A DNA stretch of 64,000 bases from Branchiostoma belcheri (Eukaryota; Chordata; Leptocardii; Amphioxiformes; Branchiostomatidae). The notes beneath the pieces were generated by a model. It was not told the DNA's origin and ran no database searches. It was given only the letters and a program-made list of their open reading frames with translations. The stretch covers positions 3,284,506 to 3,348,505 of the forward strand of contig NW_017803379.1 of assembly GCF_001625305.1 (NCBI RefSeq), read 5' to 3'. Below, piece by piece: positions 25,401 to 35,793 of the stretch. The translations under genes and the position numbers were made by a program. Within the stretch, counting starts at the first letter, position 1. Each line of letters opens with the position of its first letter.

Positions 25401-28400
25401 CTTTGCAATAGCCACAGGCTAGTTGGGCAGCCCTGACGTGCGTGCTGAACAGCCAAAACAGTTAATAAACACTGAATTATCAAAGCAGTTTTCAGTCTTT
25501 TCAATCCATTCATCTGACAAACATTGTTTGCAAAAAAAATTGCCCAATCACTAATGTCTGTTGATCCTTGGCATTATCTTGTTTTCACTTCAGTGAGCGA
25601 TTGATTGACTGGGAGTATTGCTCAGATGTTTTGTTTTGATTAGAAAGATTAATGCATTTACAATGTAATTTCAGGAGATTCAAGCCAATACAGCAACTCT
25701 AGTACCCGCAATGGGGAAAAGTCTAGTCTAGAGAAATCTCTCACTCTATCATAACCTACGAGAGCAAAGCTGACTTACATGACTATACAATAACGTGCTG
25801 TTTACAGTGCATAAATCTGGTAAATTTATCATGATAACATTATGTATCCTATGTTTCTCAAGGTGCTTGAAGAGCCTGTGCTTGTGCAGGAATGAAGAGG
25901 AAGAGGAAAAGATGGAGCACCTGTACGGGGAGGTTTAGGGGGTGGTTCTGTGTCAGCAGGTGTCACCGGAGGTTCAGGTGAGTCAGCTGTACAAAACAGA
26001 CAGCCCGACGCATGCAATCAACAAGAGAAACAAACAAACAAACAAATACTCCAACTGAAGAGCTTGGACAGGGCTTAAACAATAATAAATAGATTGAATG
26101 CATCTTACTCATTACATACTGCTACAAACTACATTGAGAGACTATGATATAGATCTAAAACAAAAGTCAACCTATCTACTTCTAAGTCATCCACAAAGCC
26201 AAACAGGGAAACACTCCTTCAACATGATTCTAACCGCCCTATTACACCTCCACAAGTCTTTTGGACAGGAACAACAGATTGAGTTAAGTCTGCATTTGGT
26301 AAACATACTTCTGGATCTCTACCGTAAAAGGTAAGATCTTTCTAAATTGTGACATACTGTTTTAATTAAATAACACTGGAACTCTGAATTTTTCTTTAAG
26401 TAACACACATGAATGTTCAAAGACTGAGCAACTATAGAAAAATATTATTTCTTGATAATAACCAGACTAAGTATTACTAAGTACTTGATACATGTATGTG
26501 GAATACTTAGTGACAATGTCATATTGAAGGTAAATCTGTAGGTTGTATTAATGTCTGCTGAACCAAAATAACAGAGTGCTAACATTACCTGTCCTGTGAT
26601 TCTCTGACATCTTGGGAAGGTCTGGTGTTGTGCTGGGACTCTAGAAAAAAAAAAGAACACAGACTCAGGTTTCACTTCTTGCACTGTGACGTTCCACGAA
26701 ATTCAGTTTCATGCATGTCTGATTAGCCACCAAACGCCGGGACTTGATTGGCTCTTCAGATCAAAGTGCAAGACACGAGTACAGACATGCAACATTCATG
26801 TAGATTGTAAAATTCATGAATTTTACTGGAGTGACGTCAATGCAGTTGGTAAGATGCAATGTCATCATCGTCTGTGCCACATCTACACTTTGGGGCAGTA
26901 TACAGACAACAGATTTTTGCTGTAAATTCATTTACTTTTGTCGTTGTTTCTACTGCGTTTTGAATAAACTATTGAAACTTTTGGTACAATAGTCATTCAA
27001 CATGATCTTACTGTCACCATGAAAGCTCTGCAAAAATAAAACCGCCACAAATGTTTCAAGATTTACAGTTTTACAGTCATGTGATTATGACATAACTGAA
27101 ATTTGTCGGGTTGACTCTTAATTCTAGGTTCAACCACACATGACCGGCATGGCAGCTGTGTGATGTACACATAGATATCATGAATCAAATGCTTGGTGGG
27201 ACAATTTGCCTACAGGGCATTATAAGTATACAGATGATACATGTAACTCCCCATGGGAGATAAGATGCCACACAGCCTTCCTTTGGTGATCCGTCATACT
27301 TGTCTGTCACCGATGTCTTAATTATTAAATGTGTGTAATAATATGGATGAAGATAATAAACTAAGGCACATTTGAACAAAGGTAATTTAACTAGAAACGC
27401 GTATCATAAAGCTTTAATCTCCTGCAAAAAATTCTTAGCTTCAAGAATGTCAAGTATGGAAAATATTTCAAGACGTGGCAAAATTGGCAAAAACATGTTA
27501 CTAAAAGTCACAGAAATGGGTATGCTATGGGTATGGGTTACAAACCTTCAGAGAGTACATTTCTGTAAAAAAAAGCTGGAAAAACCCCAAACTTCTAGAT
27601 ACACTTGAATGTATAAACTCAGTAAGGATGGATACAAAATCTGCAGTATTCCATATTCTCAAAGCTGCACCTGGGGCCATTGCTGCTAATCTGGGGTCAG
27701 CTGAGGTCATGTGAAATGTCATCCAGAGTCCCTTGTGCGCGTGCCTTGTTTGCAAGGACAGTGGATGACAATCCAATACACAATAATCATTGCACAATAT
27801 TGCACAAATATGTAGCATTCGAAAATCAAAGTGTTTTGACACAATTTACTTTCCAGTCTTTATAACAAGTGAATACATGCATGCAGGTTCTCTGTACAGG
27901 CACCAGCAAATTTGCCTATGTTTGTGAAATATGAAAAAAAGCAATTAAATGAAAAAAGCACCACAGCTTAATCTAAATACTACCATTCCAACAGGTGCTA
28001 CTCCGTCCAATAGCCTGCATGAAGCTGTGTGAACAGCAACTGTTACAGCTGGATTTTTGTAGCTGAAGCAGGGCTTGAAATCCTTTTTTCTGCATACCTG
28101 CAGCTAACATTGAAAATTACCTGCACCAGACAGGTTTTACCTGCACCAACCTGTATATGCAGGTGGTATTTTGAGCCCTGCGAAGGTTTATTAGATGCCA
28201 TACAGGCTACACCAAAATGACCAATAGTCATGTTTCTATATCTGGTGTCACATCACATTGCATACTACATGACCCACCTTTCCGACTCCTCTGGTCCTGC
28301 TGGAGGCTTTTCTGAGCTTGGGAGCGACGGACAGTTTGTGTTTAGCAGCCTGGTTACTGAGGTGTGTCGGCGAGGCCGGAATCGCATCAAGGTCAACGTC

Positions 28401-31400
28401 TGGGAGGGAACCAACACATCAGAAGTCAATCTACTTTATTCCTGATTACTGTTGAGTATATTACTAGAAGCTATGCTTAACTGGCATTGAGTCCTTAGAA
28501 TTAACTTTTTTTAAAGAGTTTTTTGTCAATCCAGGGCCAAAAATTGGGTGGTCATCATAAGCAGTCAAAGAAGATTATCATCTAACTTAAAGGCATTTTA
28601 GAATTTTAATATTGAATAATACATTTGCTGCTTAATGGGGTAGAAATTTACAGCTAGATGAGCAAGATACTATAATTTTTCATCTTGAATAAGCACATCT
28701 TTTGATGCAACAGTAGGTGATAATTTTCATAAGAATACGTTCAAACCTTTTCTAGAGTTGACCTTTGTGTTAAAATATTTAATCACCGACCTAACAGCAA
28801 AAGAACAGCACTTAAATTTTGTACATCACAAATACTGATGTTAGTTCTGTTTTATACCGGTAAGAAACCAGAAAACAGTAAAATAACGAGAGCCTTGCAC
28901 CTACCTCCTGTGCTGCCCAGATCTGCCGATACACTGGTGCCTTGTCTGGCTTGATGTTTTTCTCTCTGCCCTAATTGGTCTGGTGCCATGGCAATGCCGG
29001 GCTGGGGAAAACACAAAAATACCAAAAACGGGCATCGTTGGAAGGCAGAGTGTGTTGAATTATCCAACCTAACGTACAGGTAAACCTTACTTTCAACATT
29101 TGCGACTGTATATACTCAAAGTAGATTCAATAAAATGTGACTGAATCAATACATATCACAAAAACTTTTTTGGCATTGATAAATAAGTGGTAAGTACTGT
29201 TTGTTGTTCTATACAGAAACCTGCAATTATGAATCTGTACCTGTTAATAGCACTTTGATTTGTCACATGAAACTAACAGTTAATATGTTTTAACAGAAAA
29301 ACAACAGGAATGGGATGATGTTCACTTTTTCTTTACTGCACAATTAGCCTATGACACAATGTCCTACAGAGGTCTATAGACTATAGAATCACATATTTAG
29401 AATCTTGTAGAACCACGAAGGAAGCTGGTGAAAACTATTACTGTGTGACAATGATACATTGTATAATACTTACCTCATCTCCTACACTTTCTAAACTTTC
29501 TTCACTGTGTCTTTTCATTCCATTCTGTTAAAAAGAAGGATTAAAACTGTATTCACTCCAATGAAACCAAGAAATTGGCATATTTGTTAACTAATATCAA
29601 TGATACAAGATCTAATCCAAAAATGAAGGGAGAACGAGAGCCATATCTAGTCTAGTGCAAAGTTTTTCAAACCTTAGGTCAAACATATATGGAAAATGTA
29701 TTTACCATAATCAATAATAAGTTTTTGGCCTCTGTGAGGTATCAAGGCTGTTATACTGGAAGAAGACGTGTATTTTTTTATCTTGGACAAAATTTTTAAA
29801 ATAAATGTACATGATGTACTTTACCAAGTTGACACATGAACTTTCATTGTAAGTTTAGCACACCTGTGTACTGTGTTCATTGATGACGTCTGCCATGGTA
29901 ACTATCGTGTCAGGACTGCGGGGAAGGCACTCGTCTGAGCTGGCCCCGTCCTCACTTCGACGGGACTTAAGCTTGGCTGATAATTCACTCTGGAACAAAC
30001 CAACGTTCAGCAAACTTCACTCAACTTCAATGGCAATGACAATTGTAAGTAGCAAATTAAACTACATGTCTCATAAGAAAATCCCCTACTGAATAGCAAA
30101 GTTCTTTGATCACAACCATTTATTTTTTACGAGCCGACATTTCAATGACATCTTCATCAGGGCAATTGTGACTTGTTTGCTGTGCACTGACGCTAGATGT
30201 TACTTGATGCATAGTGCACTAAAGGTGTTACATGGTTCACAGTGCACTGTTACTTGGTTCACAGTGCATTTCAGCTAGTTTTTACTGTTATCATGTGAAC
30301 AGCTCTAATTTTTGGTGCACAAGAGTGCATATGCACCTTTGTACCCTGCTATATCATACATGGGCAGATTTGAAAGTTGTGATCAGTGATTGCAAGCTGT
30401 CAGCACAGTCTGGTTCCGTACCTGGAAGTTTTGCGAGGGGAGGTGGTCGACCGAAGCGGCCATGTCACCCTTCTCAAGGGGCTTCGCTTGTACGTTCCCA
30501 GGAGAGAACACACTGTCTGCCGACATGCTGCGGCTGGCCAACGCCTTGTTACTGGAAATAGGAATAAAGAACTTTAAGATAATGCATCATCCTTTCAAAA
30601 TCCTGTCAAAATCACCTCCCACCCACCATGCAACCAAAGCAATTAGGACAAATGCCCATACATGTACCTCAGCCACCCAAAGCAATATTTCCGTACTTGG
30701 CACTGAAATTGTTGAACTAGCATAGCCAAATCACGTCAGAAATCAAATCTGAAAGTTCTGCTGCAGTACCACAACAAGCCACTAGGGAGCCCAAGATCTC
30801 TATCAAATCATTTTGACACCTACCCACCTATAAAGATTCATGACAACCCATCCATAGCTTCTTGAGTTATCATGCTAAACCACACATGCAGGCAAACACA
30901 CACACACTACCAAAAACATAACCTCCGGCAAAGGTCAACTAAGCCTGACCTGACATCTTCCTCCTGGTCTGTCTCCACCACCTGTAGCAGTGCACCTGTA
31001 GACTTGGACACAGGTTTGGCTGACAGCAGGGCGGGGTCATCGCCTGACTTTTTTCTCCCCTTCTTGATCCCCAGGATCTTTCGTATAGACTTCAGTGGAC
31101 GGAACTTTTTTCTCTTGACATCTGACAAGTCAGAGAAACAAAAACCTTATTCAGTACTAAATGACTACACTGCTACAGCATACTTACCTGCTTTATTTGT
31201 ACAGTACAGATGCTATATCATAGATAGTGACCATGGAGCAAAAGGGAATTATTACTTTATACAAAATGCCCTAATCAAGGAAAATGTTTTTCATTAGTAT
31301 CTACTTTATCTATCTTGACCATTACACCTTGTTTTTCTCCCAACATCCTCTCTTTAGCCATTTTGACTAATACATGTACTACAGGAAATAAATCCAAAAC

Positions 31401-32593
31401 AATCAAACCAAAGGTTACAGTGATCCCTGACCTTACCTCCCCTAACACACCTGAAGTATGCCGCCCTGTTTGCACAGTGTTACAGGTGCTGATATATATC
31501 ATATTTGACCACCACATAGAAGGGCACGCCTTTGTTATCAGTGAACAGGGAGGAACTAGTGATCATTGCAACAGGTCCTGAAGAGAGGAATTCTGGCTAG
31601 ATTAGATAAATGAGGGAGGGAACATATACCTGAGGGAAGGATTGCTTTAATGGTCAATTCAACTCATAGTCAGAAAGTGTTGCTAGTATTATCAATGTTT
31701 CATATATGGATAAAATTCTAGTATACCTAAACAAGAAGTAATCTTTAGGAAAAAAACACAGGATAGCAGGTTAATTTCTCAATCATTGTAGACAACTATG
31801 CTGTGATGATGATCTAATGTTTCAGCCTACATTGTCCCAAGGAGGTCCACACAGAACAATTATTTACATGTTAACCATTACACATGAGCATGTTCAGACA
31901 TGGGTGTATGTAGAACAAAGTTCATCATCCTTGACACAACATAAACATTACCACAGATTGTGGGCAAAAGGCAGGGACATCTGCTATCTTTCTTTACTAG
32001 CTTTGAAATCAATTCAGGTTAATATTTGAGATTATTAATTGTCAGAGGGCTAGCTTCGTCATATGTACAGTGTATGTACATAATTGTATACATGTCTATA
32101 CAAGCTATTCCTTTGCTGTGACCTGTACTTAACACAGAGCATGGTAAGATATATGTGTGTACAATAATGGTCGGCATTCATTAACATTGGTTGATCTCCA
32201 CCCTACAACAAAGTGACAGAATCTGTCAATGATTACATGTCTGCATAATATAAGTTTTTCTGTCAGCAACAAAAGTTGACAACTCTTGAAACCTAAGTCC
32301 TATGATGACAATGTTTTTTCATATGATGATATGAATTCCAGGTAGACATCAGAAACACCTTCACGGCTCCAATATTACCTACACTAATTACAACCTATAC
32401 ATGCATGTAGTATTTTGAGCCCGGTTTTAGTGTGTTATTTCTTACCATGTGTGTTGCCAGCATCTGTGCCGTCCACCACACCGTCTGTTACTACCAGTAC
32501 TTCTGCTTCTGCCTCTGCTTTAGCCTCCGCTCCAGCCTCCGTCACGGCCTCTGCTCCATCTGTCTTAGCTTCAACTGCTCCTTCTGCAGACAT
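13276..32593 (-). CDS. CRACD-like: CRACD/KIAA1211-family actin regulator with a C-terminal LIM domain
   Basis: Minus-strand exons: 32593-32446, 31121-30950, 30551-30422, 29989-29864, 29524-29474, 29001-28905, 28399-28278, 26640-26589 and 25986-25921 (or their duplicates 24514-24463 and 23861-23796), 23195-22311, 22126-21932, 21473-21300, 20549-20436, 19988-19881, 18876-17985, 17658-17493, 16685-16587, 15983-15639, 13437-13276. They total 4104 nt with phases agreeing at every junction, about 1367 aa. CRACD-like blocks: a basic KFRPLKSIRKILG segment, SRSMSADSVF, SPDTIVTMADVI, VDLDAIP followed by AAKHKLSVAPK, and late in the protein PAWVRIAQKKQK (Trp about 1140). The middle is acidic, Pro/Thr-rich and probably disordered. 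Residues 1305-1356 form a full LIM zinc-binding pattern. Vertebrate CRACD binds and inhibits capping protein and lacks a LIM domain. Function here is inferred. Confidence 0.8.
13561..13770. repeat. Left copy of a 210-bp direct repeat flanking the RT fragment
   Basis: Begins tgctttgctgctgt and continues through gattttgacatggtgactac and tatactcatacatgta into the first 43-bp minisatellite unit. A closely similar copy starts at 15005 beyond the retrotransposon fragment, with small indels. Confidence 0.85.
13780..15004 (+). mobile_element. 5'-truncated non-LTR retrotransposon (reverse transcriptase fragment)
   Basis: An uninterrupted frame at about 13829-14848 (339 aa) encodes the C-terminal half of a reverse transcriptase: TTDFAKAFDRVDHSL, then GLPQGTVLGPLIF, the catalytic motif as FVDDLNLAE, and RPSCEYAAPTWHPGL with IEYIQKRACRVILG. 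The endonuclease and the first RT motifs are missing. The frame has no stops, so the insertion is fairly young. It is followed by about 150 bp of 3' UTR. It lies in the last intron of the CRACD/LIM gene, in the opposite orientation. CR1/L2-like clade by eye; the exact clade is not resolved. Confidence 0.85.
15005..15214. repeat. Right copy of the 210-bp direct repeat
   Basis: Matches 13561-13770 in order and orientation, with a few substitutions and indels, and merges into the minisatellite at about 15167. Confidence 0.85.
15167..15540. repeat. 43-bp minisatellite, about 9 units
   Basis: Each unit reads ctgaatgacattcacact, then gacactgccatccctgtccc and tggtg. One unit is short by 6 bp, and gacactg/aacactg variants alternate. 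It is intronic. A related 43-bp monomer recurs at 59826-60121 and 63117-63275. Confidence 0.93.
15639..15983 (-). CDS. CRACD-like: Penultimate exon: Pro/Ser-rich linker and start of the LIM domain
   Basis: 115 codons, phase 0 on both sides. It starts VVEKTGSVTAKP, runs through a Pro/Lys/Ser-rich linker and ends PKPEKCIVCNENVYQ at the donor. The intron after it holds the minisatellite and the retrotransposon fragment. Confidence 0.85.
16587..16685 (-). CDS. CRACD-like: CRACD-like exon 17 (Pro/Ser-rich)
   Basis: 33 codons, phase 0 at both ends, starting VVEKTPPATSS and ending PPKVL. Its start closely resembles that of the next exon (VVEKTGSVTAKP), suggesting an old exon duplication. Confidence 0.75.
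17493..17658 (-). CDS. CRACD-like: CRACD-like exon 16 with the conserved Trp motif
   Basis: Encodes SLADKPQPKKVFGAIKALE and VPAWVRIAQKKQKEREGK, ending at KKVV with donor gtgagt. The W-x-x-(I/L)-A-x-K-K-x-K pattern resembles short Trp-centred helices near the C-terminus of vertebrate CRACD, which supports the family call on both sides of the disordered middle. Confidence 0.82.
17985..18876 (-). CDS. CRACD-like: CRACD-like exon 15: long Glu/Pro-rich acidic exon
   Basis: About 297 codons from acceptor tctgcag to donor gttag|gttagt. It contains LVEEMKRKQSVKKQDSFEEE, long Glu/Pro runs and the basic segment RPKRLSVAETRQMFAKSEPP. The composition predicts disorder. It enters in phase 1 and leaves in phase 2, joining exon 16 without a frame break. 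Confidence 0.85.
19881..19988 (-). CDS. CRACD-like: Probable CRACD-like cassette exon 14
   Basis: 108 nt, phase 1 on both sides, with donor gggag|gtaaca. It encodes DMATDEDTGEAIAQRLLAVV. Three AG acceptors (at about 19989, and two further inside) would all keep the frame, so the left border is uncertain. Confidence 0.5.
20436..20549 (-). CDS. CRACD-like: CRACD-like cassette exon 13
   Basis: 114 nt, phase 1-1, between gttacag and tctg|gtaggg. It encodes an acidic segment, DSLGKSEEAGQNDEG, then Glu/Ala-rich sequence. Confidence 0.72.
20781..20862. repeat. Short hairpin repeat
   Basis: The two ends (acaaaagaaaatagttactc and agtaactattttcttgtgta) are near reverse complements around a short loop. 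The same ends occur at 46291-46490 and, one-sided, at 63611-63690. Confidence 0.6.
21063..21251. repeat. Palindromic MITE-like repeat, copy 2
   Basis: Runs from tagcctctaccaggctt to the reverse-complement end agcttggtagaggcta. Both arms carry the gacagataacatgccag / gatatatgtctatctggc blocks. It lies in an intron of the CRACD-like gene, just 3' of exon 12 on that gene's strand. Confidence 0.88.
21300..21473 (-). CDS. CRACD-like: CRACD-like cassette exon 12
   Basis: 174 nt, phase 1-1, with acceptor cacacag and donor ggaag|gtgaaa. It encodes DAFVPTLTPTREEGPLLEEQ followed by a Val/Glu/Pro-rich stretch. Confidence 0.75.
21932..22126 (-). CDS. CRACD-like: CRACD-like cassette exon 11
   Basis: 195 nt, phase 1-1, with acceptor gatcag and donor cacaag|gtgctg. 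It encodes DLVGHQTESDEVVKTAATEN and an Ala/Pro/Glu-rich tail. Confidence 0.75.
22311..23195 (-). CDS. CRACD-like: CRACD-like exon 10: repeat-rich Thr/Ala/Val/Pro exon
   Basis: 885 nt, phase 1-1. It begins GNYNSPRTSVSQDETENG and contains about 13 tandem octapeptides of the form P-G/D-S-T-T-A-V-A (24 bp each, about 22435-22750), with a higher-order block PGSTTAVV-PGSTTPVA-PDSTTA seen twice. It ends ADHLQEPS at donor tcag|gtgcta. Disordered by composition. The same tract is open on the opposite strand, which is a composition effect. Confidence 0.82.
23122..24595. repeat. Duplicated segment, left copy (abuts the assembly gap)
   Basis: Nearly identical to 25237-26723 apart from scattered single-base changes and small indels. 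It contains copies of exons 9 (23861-23796) and 8 (24514-24463), the latter with PDIPKM instead of PDLPKM, plus the start of exon 10. The match ends exactly at the gap edge. Confidence 0.92.
24596..25236. other. Assembly gap (641 N)
   Basis: A run of N. Predicted frames crossing it are meaningless. Sequence on its two sides overlaps by about 1.5 kb, so the gap may have no real content. Confidence 0.99.
25237..26723. repeat. Duplicated segment, right copy (abuts the assembly gap)
   Basis: Counterpart of 23122-24595, with exon 8 at 26640-26589 (SPSTTPDLPKMSENHRT), exon 9 at 25986-25921 (ADSPEPPVTPADTEPPPKPP) and a partial exon 10 at 25310-25237 that runs into the gap. Beyond 26723 the sequence is unique. 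Confidence 0.92.
28069..28181. repeat. 113-bp hairpin element with inverted ends
   Basis: The ends gcagggcttgaaat and attttgagccctgc are inverted repeats; inside are repeated acctgca blocks. A relative spans 35467-35793, and an end fragment (tattttgagccc) is at 32411-32422. Confidence 0.65.
28278..28399 (-). CDS. CRACD-like: CRACD-like exon 7 with the VDLDAIP and AAKHKLSV motifs
   Basis: Enters in phase 1 and leaves in phase 0. It encodes DVDLDAIPASPTHLSNQAAK followed by HKLSVAPKLRKASSRTRG. This pairs a V-x-LDAIP strand with an AAKHKL-x-V-x-PK basic block, the most recognisable block of the CRACD family. Confidence 0.85.
28905..29001 (-). CDS. CRACD-like: CRACD-like exon 6
   Basis: 32 codons plus one base, phase 0 in and 1 out. 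It encodes PGIAMAPDQLGQREKHQARQ and a Ser/Gly tail. Acceptor ttccccag, donor ggag|gtaggt. Confidence 0.75.
29474..29524 (-). CDS. CRACD-like: CRACD-like exon 5
   Basis: A 17-codon micro-exon, NGMKRHSEESLESVGDE, phase 0-0, between aacag and gag|gtaagt. Confidence 0.72.
29864..29989 (-). CDS. CRACD-like: CRACD-like exon 4 with the SPDTIVTMADVI motif
   Basis: 42 codons, phase 0-0. It encodes SELSAKLKSRRSEDG and SPDTIVTMADVINEHSTQ. The S-P-x-x-I-V-T-x-x-D-(I/V) block is also found in vertebrate CRACD. Confidence 0.82.
30118..30200 (-). repeat. Dispersed repeat fragment
   Basis: Read on the minus strand it contains cctgatgaagatgtcattga followed by aatgtcggctcgtaaa. I know this as a widespread retroelement-associated tail in marine invertebrate genomes. 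Intronic, with no coding value here. Confidence 0.4.
30422..30551 (-). CDS. CRACD-like: CRACD-like exon 3 with the SRSMSADSVF motif
   Basis: Completes a split Ser codon and encodes NKALASRSMSADSVFSPGN and onward to DHLPSQNFQ, donor cag|gtacgg. SR-x-(M/F)-S-x-DS-(V/I)-F is the N-terminal hallmark of the CRACD family. Confidence 0.83.
30745..30930. repeat. Dispersed repeat, second copy of the 1-410 family
   Basis: Shares gaaagttctgctgcagtacca and the later CA-rich / aaaacataacctcc end with the repeat at the start of the window. Confidence 0.45.
30950..31121 (-). CDS. CRACD-like: CRACD-like exon 2, basic segment
   Basis: Completes an Asp codon and encodes VKRKKFRPLKSIRKILGIKK, then GRKKSGDDPALLSAKP and an acidic end. 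Phase 1 in, 2 out. The K-F-x-P-L-K-x-(I/L)-x-K-(I/L)-(L/F)-G basic run fits membrane or actin contact near the N-terminus of this family. Confidence 0.8.
32446..32593 (-). CDS. CRACD-like: CRACD-like first coding exon
   Basis: Starts at ATG 32593 and encodes MSAEGAVEAKTDGAEAVTEA, then an Ala/Glu-rich run ending GTDAGNTH, donor catg|gtaaga, phase 1. An AG acceptor just upstream means the 5' UTR continues in another exon. Confidence 0.75.
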
Positions 32594-35466
32594 GGCTGTG
32601 TACCAGGCTAACACCTACACATGGACATATAAACTTATCTTTAAAACAATCCAGCTATATGGTGTCATAAGATTTCAATATCAAGTAAGCTTGATAATAT
32701 TATATTGCTATTTCCTCTATCAGCTTTGTATGTCTACGTTTAGCACTGTGCGTGCTTACTTACTTGCTTACTTCTGTATATACAAATGGATTATCAATAC
32801 AAAGTGTATTGATCTATAGGGCAGTAAAGTGCAGATTATTTTGTTTGCTTTTACATCATGTTTGTACACCAAGAATTGATTACATTGTTGTAGGTTTTCA
32901 GAAAAAAATATTCAGTATATCTCGAGTAATAATATTAACTACTACTATTCACAAGATAGTATGCTGTACGTGAATACATACTACATGTAGTTAACTGTAC
33001 ATAGTTAAAGCTACAAATTATCTAGTACATATTCACATACAAATATGTAGCAATTTCCCCTTATACAATATCTCCCAGGAAGATATAGGATATACTCCCT
33101 CCCTCAAGCAGATGAAAGAAGAGATATCATTTACAACATTCTATTACAAGTGGCAGTCAACTTCATCAAAACAACATTTTTTGTACCAACCTATATTCCA
33201 TTCTCTTCTAACAACCAGTTACAACATGTGCCCTATTCATGTACATAAAAGAAATCCATACGAAGTGTGAGTGACCTGACCCATAAAAGAAACAGGACAC
33301 CCACTCCCACCCGATGTGAAACTCTTAACACCATTCCATTCCGGGGTGCTCACCTCTTGGTAGCAGGTCGGGTATAATTAAGGTGAGAGTACGAGAGAGC
33401 CGAGTGTAACAGAACCTCCTGAGCTGCTCTCACGATGATTAAGGTGAAGAGAAATACCCGAGTATCACCTTCAAATAGAACAGGTGTTACTGTGACTCTT
33501 AAGCTTTCTTTAACCTTTAAGGCTAGGCGGAGAAAAGTCCTTCTAAAAGGATTTTCCCGCTGAGAATAAGCTCTGACTTCTCCCCCACAGAGAGAGTAAC
33601 CTTCTAAAGCTCAGCTAACTGCATCTACTAGTTCGGCATAAAGTGTATGCCGTGTGTAGATAGCAAGAAATAAGTCCTTATGTAAAAGCTATAAAGCAAT
33701 GTGCAAGCTTTGTGAAACAATTAAACAGTTCTACAACATAAGAAAAATTGGACTCACCGGAATTACATTATGTAAACTATTAGTGTGTATCAAATTCAAA
33801 ATGTTCTGATACTTTGTGAGTTCTAGCCAAGTACAAATGTAGATATTACCTATTCAAGACTCCCCTGATAATAAGTCGCATAAGCTACGCAACTATTAAC
33901 ATGCATTCAGAAATGCGAGAAGCACCTACCAAAAAAAGAAGACAAGTCTTTGGGTATAAGAAGCTCTCCTCTGCTATGTCTTGTCCAAGCTTTGTCCAAA
34001 AGGGGAAATGAATCACAATCACCTGTCTGTTTCAGAGGAAACCTTCTTAGACATTCCAGCAATTCCTTATCACCTGACAAAGTCTTTGTCCTGACAGCAG
34101 GTTGATAAAAAGGGTAAGGTGAGCTTCAGTTCAGCTTGTCTTGCAGACTGTGTGCAGGACACACCTGTTTACTGTCAGGGTCAAATACACAGTAAATTTA
34201 TGTAGAATGCATGCATATTGGTCGGACACAGCATCTGTGCCAAAAATCGTCTGTTTAGGGGGAACTCTCTCAGACATTTCTGGCATTTTTTCCTGCTACA
34301 AAATCAGGAAGAAGAAGTAAAGACAAGGATGTGTTGTCAGCATGACTGATTTGTTTGTGGTTGTTTCAAAAACAAACCCAACATGTATTCAGCATAAGAT
34401 CAGCCAAAAAAGTACAACAATCCAAGTCCCCACTAACCTCTTTGAACAATCTAAAAAGTGTAAGTTAACAAACTGGGGCATGAAATTTAGCATGTATACT
34501 ACACAAAATCAGTCATTGATAAAAATTAATACAGTACAATGCCTTTTCCAAATCAAGTCTTATGAGGGTTCATAGAATGAAGAATTTTGTTAACTTTGAT
34601 AAAACTGTCAAATATGCTAAACTGAAAAACAGCTGAATGTGATATTCCAATGTACCAAAGGGAGTTTCAGGTAGGTATAGTCCTTTTTAAAGTGTAACTG
34701 TGATAACTTTGGCATTTTGTCAACAAACATCAAAGTAGCTAACCATACAGGCAGGAACATTGCTACCAGTCTAGAAAAATGGCCCAGTGACACAACTTCT
34801 GTACTGGAAAATTCACTTAGAGCACAGCTTTGTTTGGTTTGCTGCTTTCTCCCTGGTAACGGCAGCAAAGCTGGACAAACATCTGCACTGTTTTAGTCAC
34901 GATAAAAGCAAGAGTGTCCCCAGTGCAGGGATGTAATCTGGGTTAACATCTTAAAACAACCTTTGCACAGTTTTTGTTGGCCACAATCAAGGTACTCAAC
35001 ACAGGATATGACCTATGGAGGTCTTTGCAGCAATCTTGACTACAAATTGCCTATACTACACATACACATACATTTAGTTCAACATCTTTGTTCTTATTAT
35101 AACAGTGTGTTTAGCACTTCTTCTAGCTGGAAACACATGTAACAACCTGTGAAAAAGCAACTTGAAATACCATTGGCAAGTTTCTTAAGTTACACATCAT
35201 CATCATCATTACACAGCAGTAATGTTAATACATCTGTACTAGCATTCTCCTACCATTGTGTAACCACCTACTGATCAAAATATATACAGTATGCCACATT
35301 TTCTGCATGATTATTCAGTTAAACTCTAAAGTTTCATGCAGGCTGAAACATCACACAGTTTACTGACTCTGACCCCTCCCCCTTCTGTCCTTGTACACTA
35401 CAACAAAAGATCAAGGCAAGCTTTATTAAAAAATAGACTTTAGTCACGTCCCTGTTAGGAAGCTTT

Positions 35467-35793
35467 ATCACAGCTCAAACTGCTTTATTCTGCATACCTG
35501 CACTGGTTAATGAAAATTACCTGCACTAGACAAATTTTAACCTGCACTGCTCAGAACTTTGGAAGTATGGATCATACAAAAACTACTCAGAAACCATTGA
35601 CACTATTTCCTCTACAGTCTACATTCAAAATGTAGGTGGTAATGTTACCAGTCAATACACAAATAAAAATCCACAGACACTTCACATACTGTAAACCCAT
35701 GCCAAAATAGATGCGGGTGCAAGATAGGTGCAGGTAGACCTCAGTTCTATCTGCTCTAACCTGCATATGCAGGTGGCATTTCCAGCCCTGTTT
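35467..35793. repeat. Hairpin element related to 28069-28181, carrying an insertion
   Basis: Left part: gctttattctgcatacctgc ... gaaaattacctgcactagac. Right part: ctgcatatgcaggtgg ... ccagccctg. About 200 bp of other sequence separates the halves that are adjacent in the 28069 copy. Confidence 0.5.
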
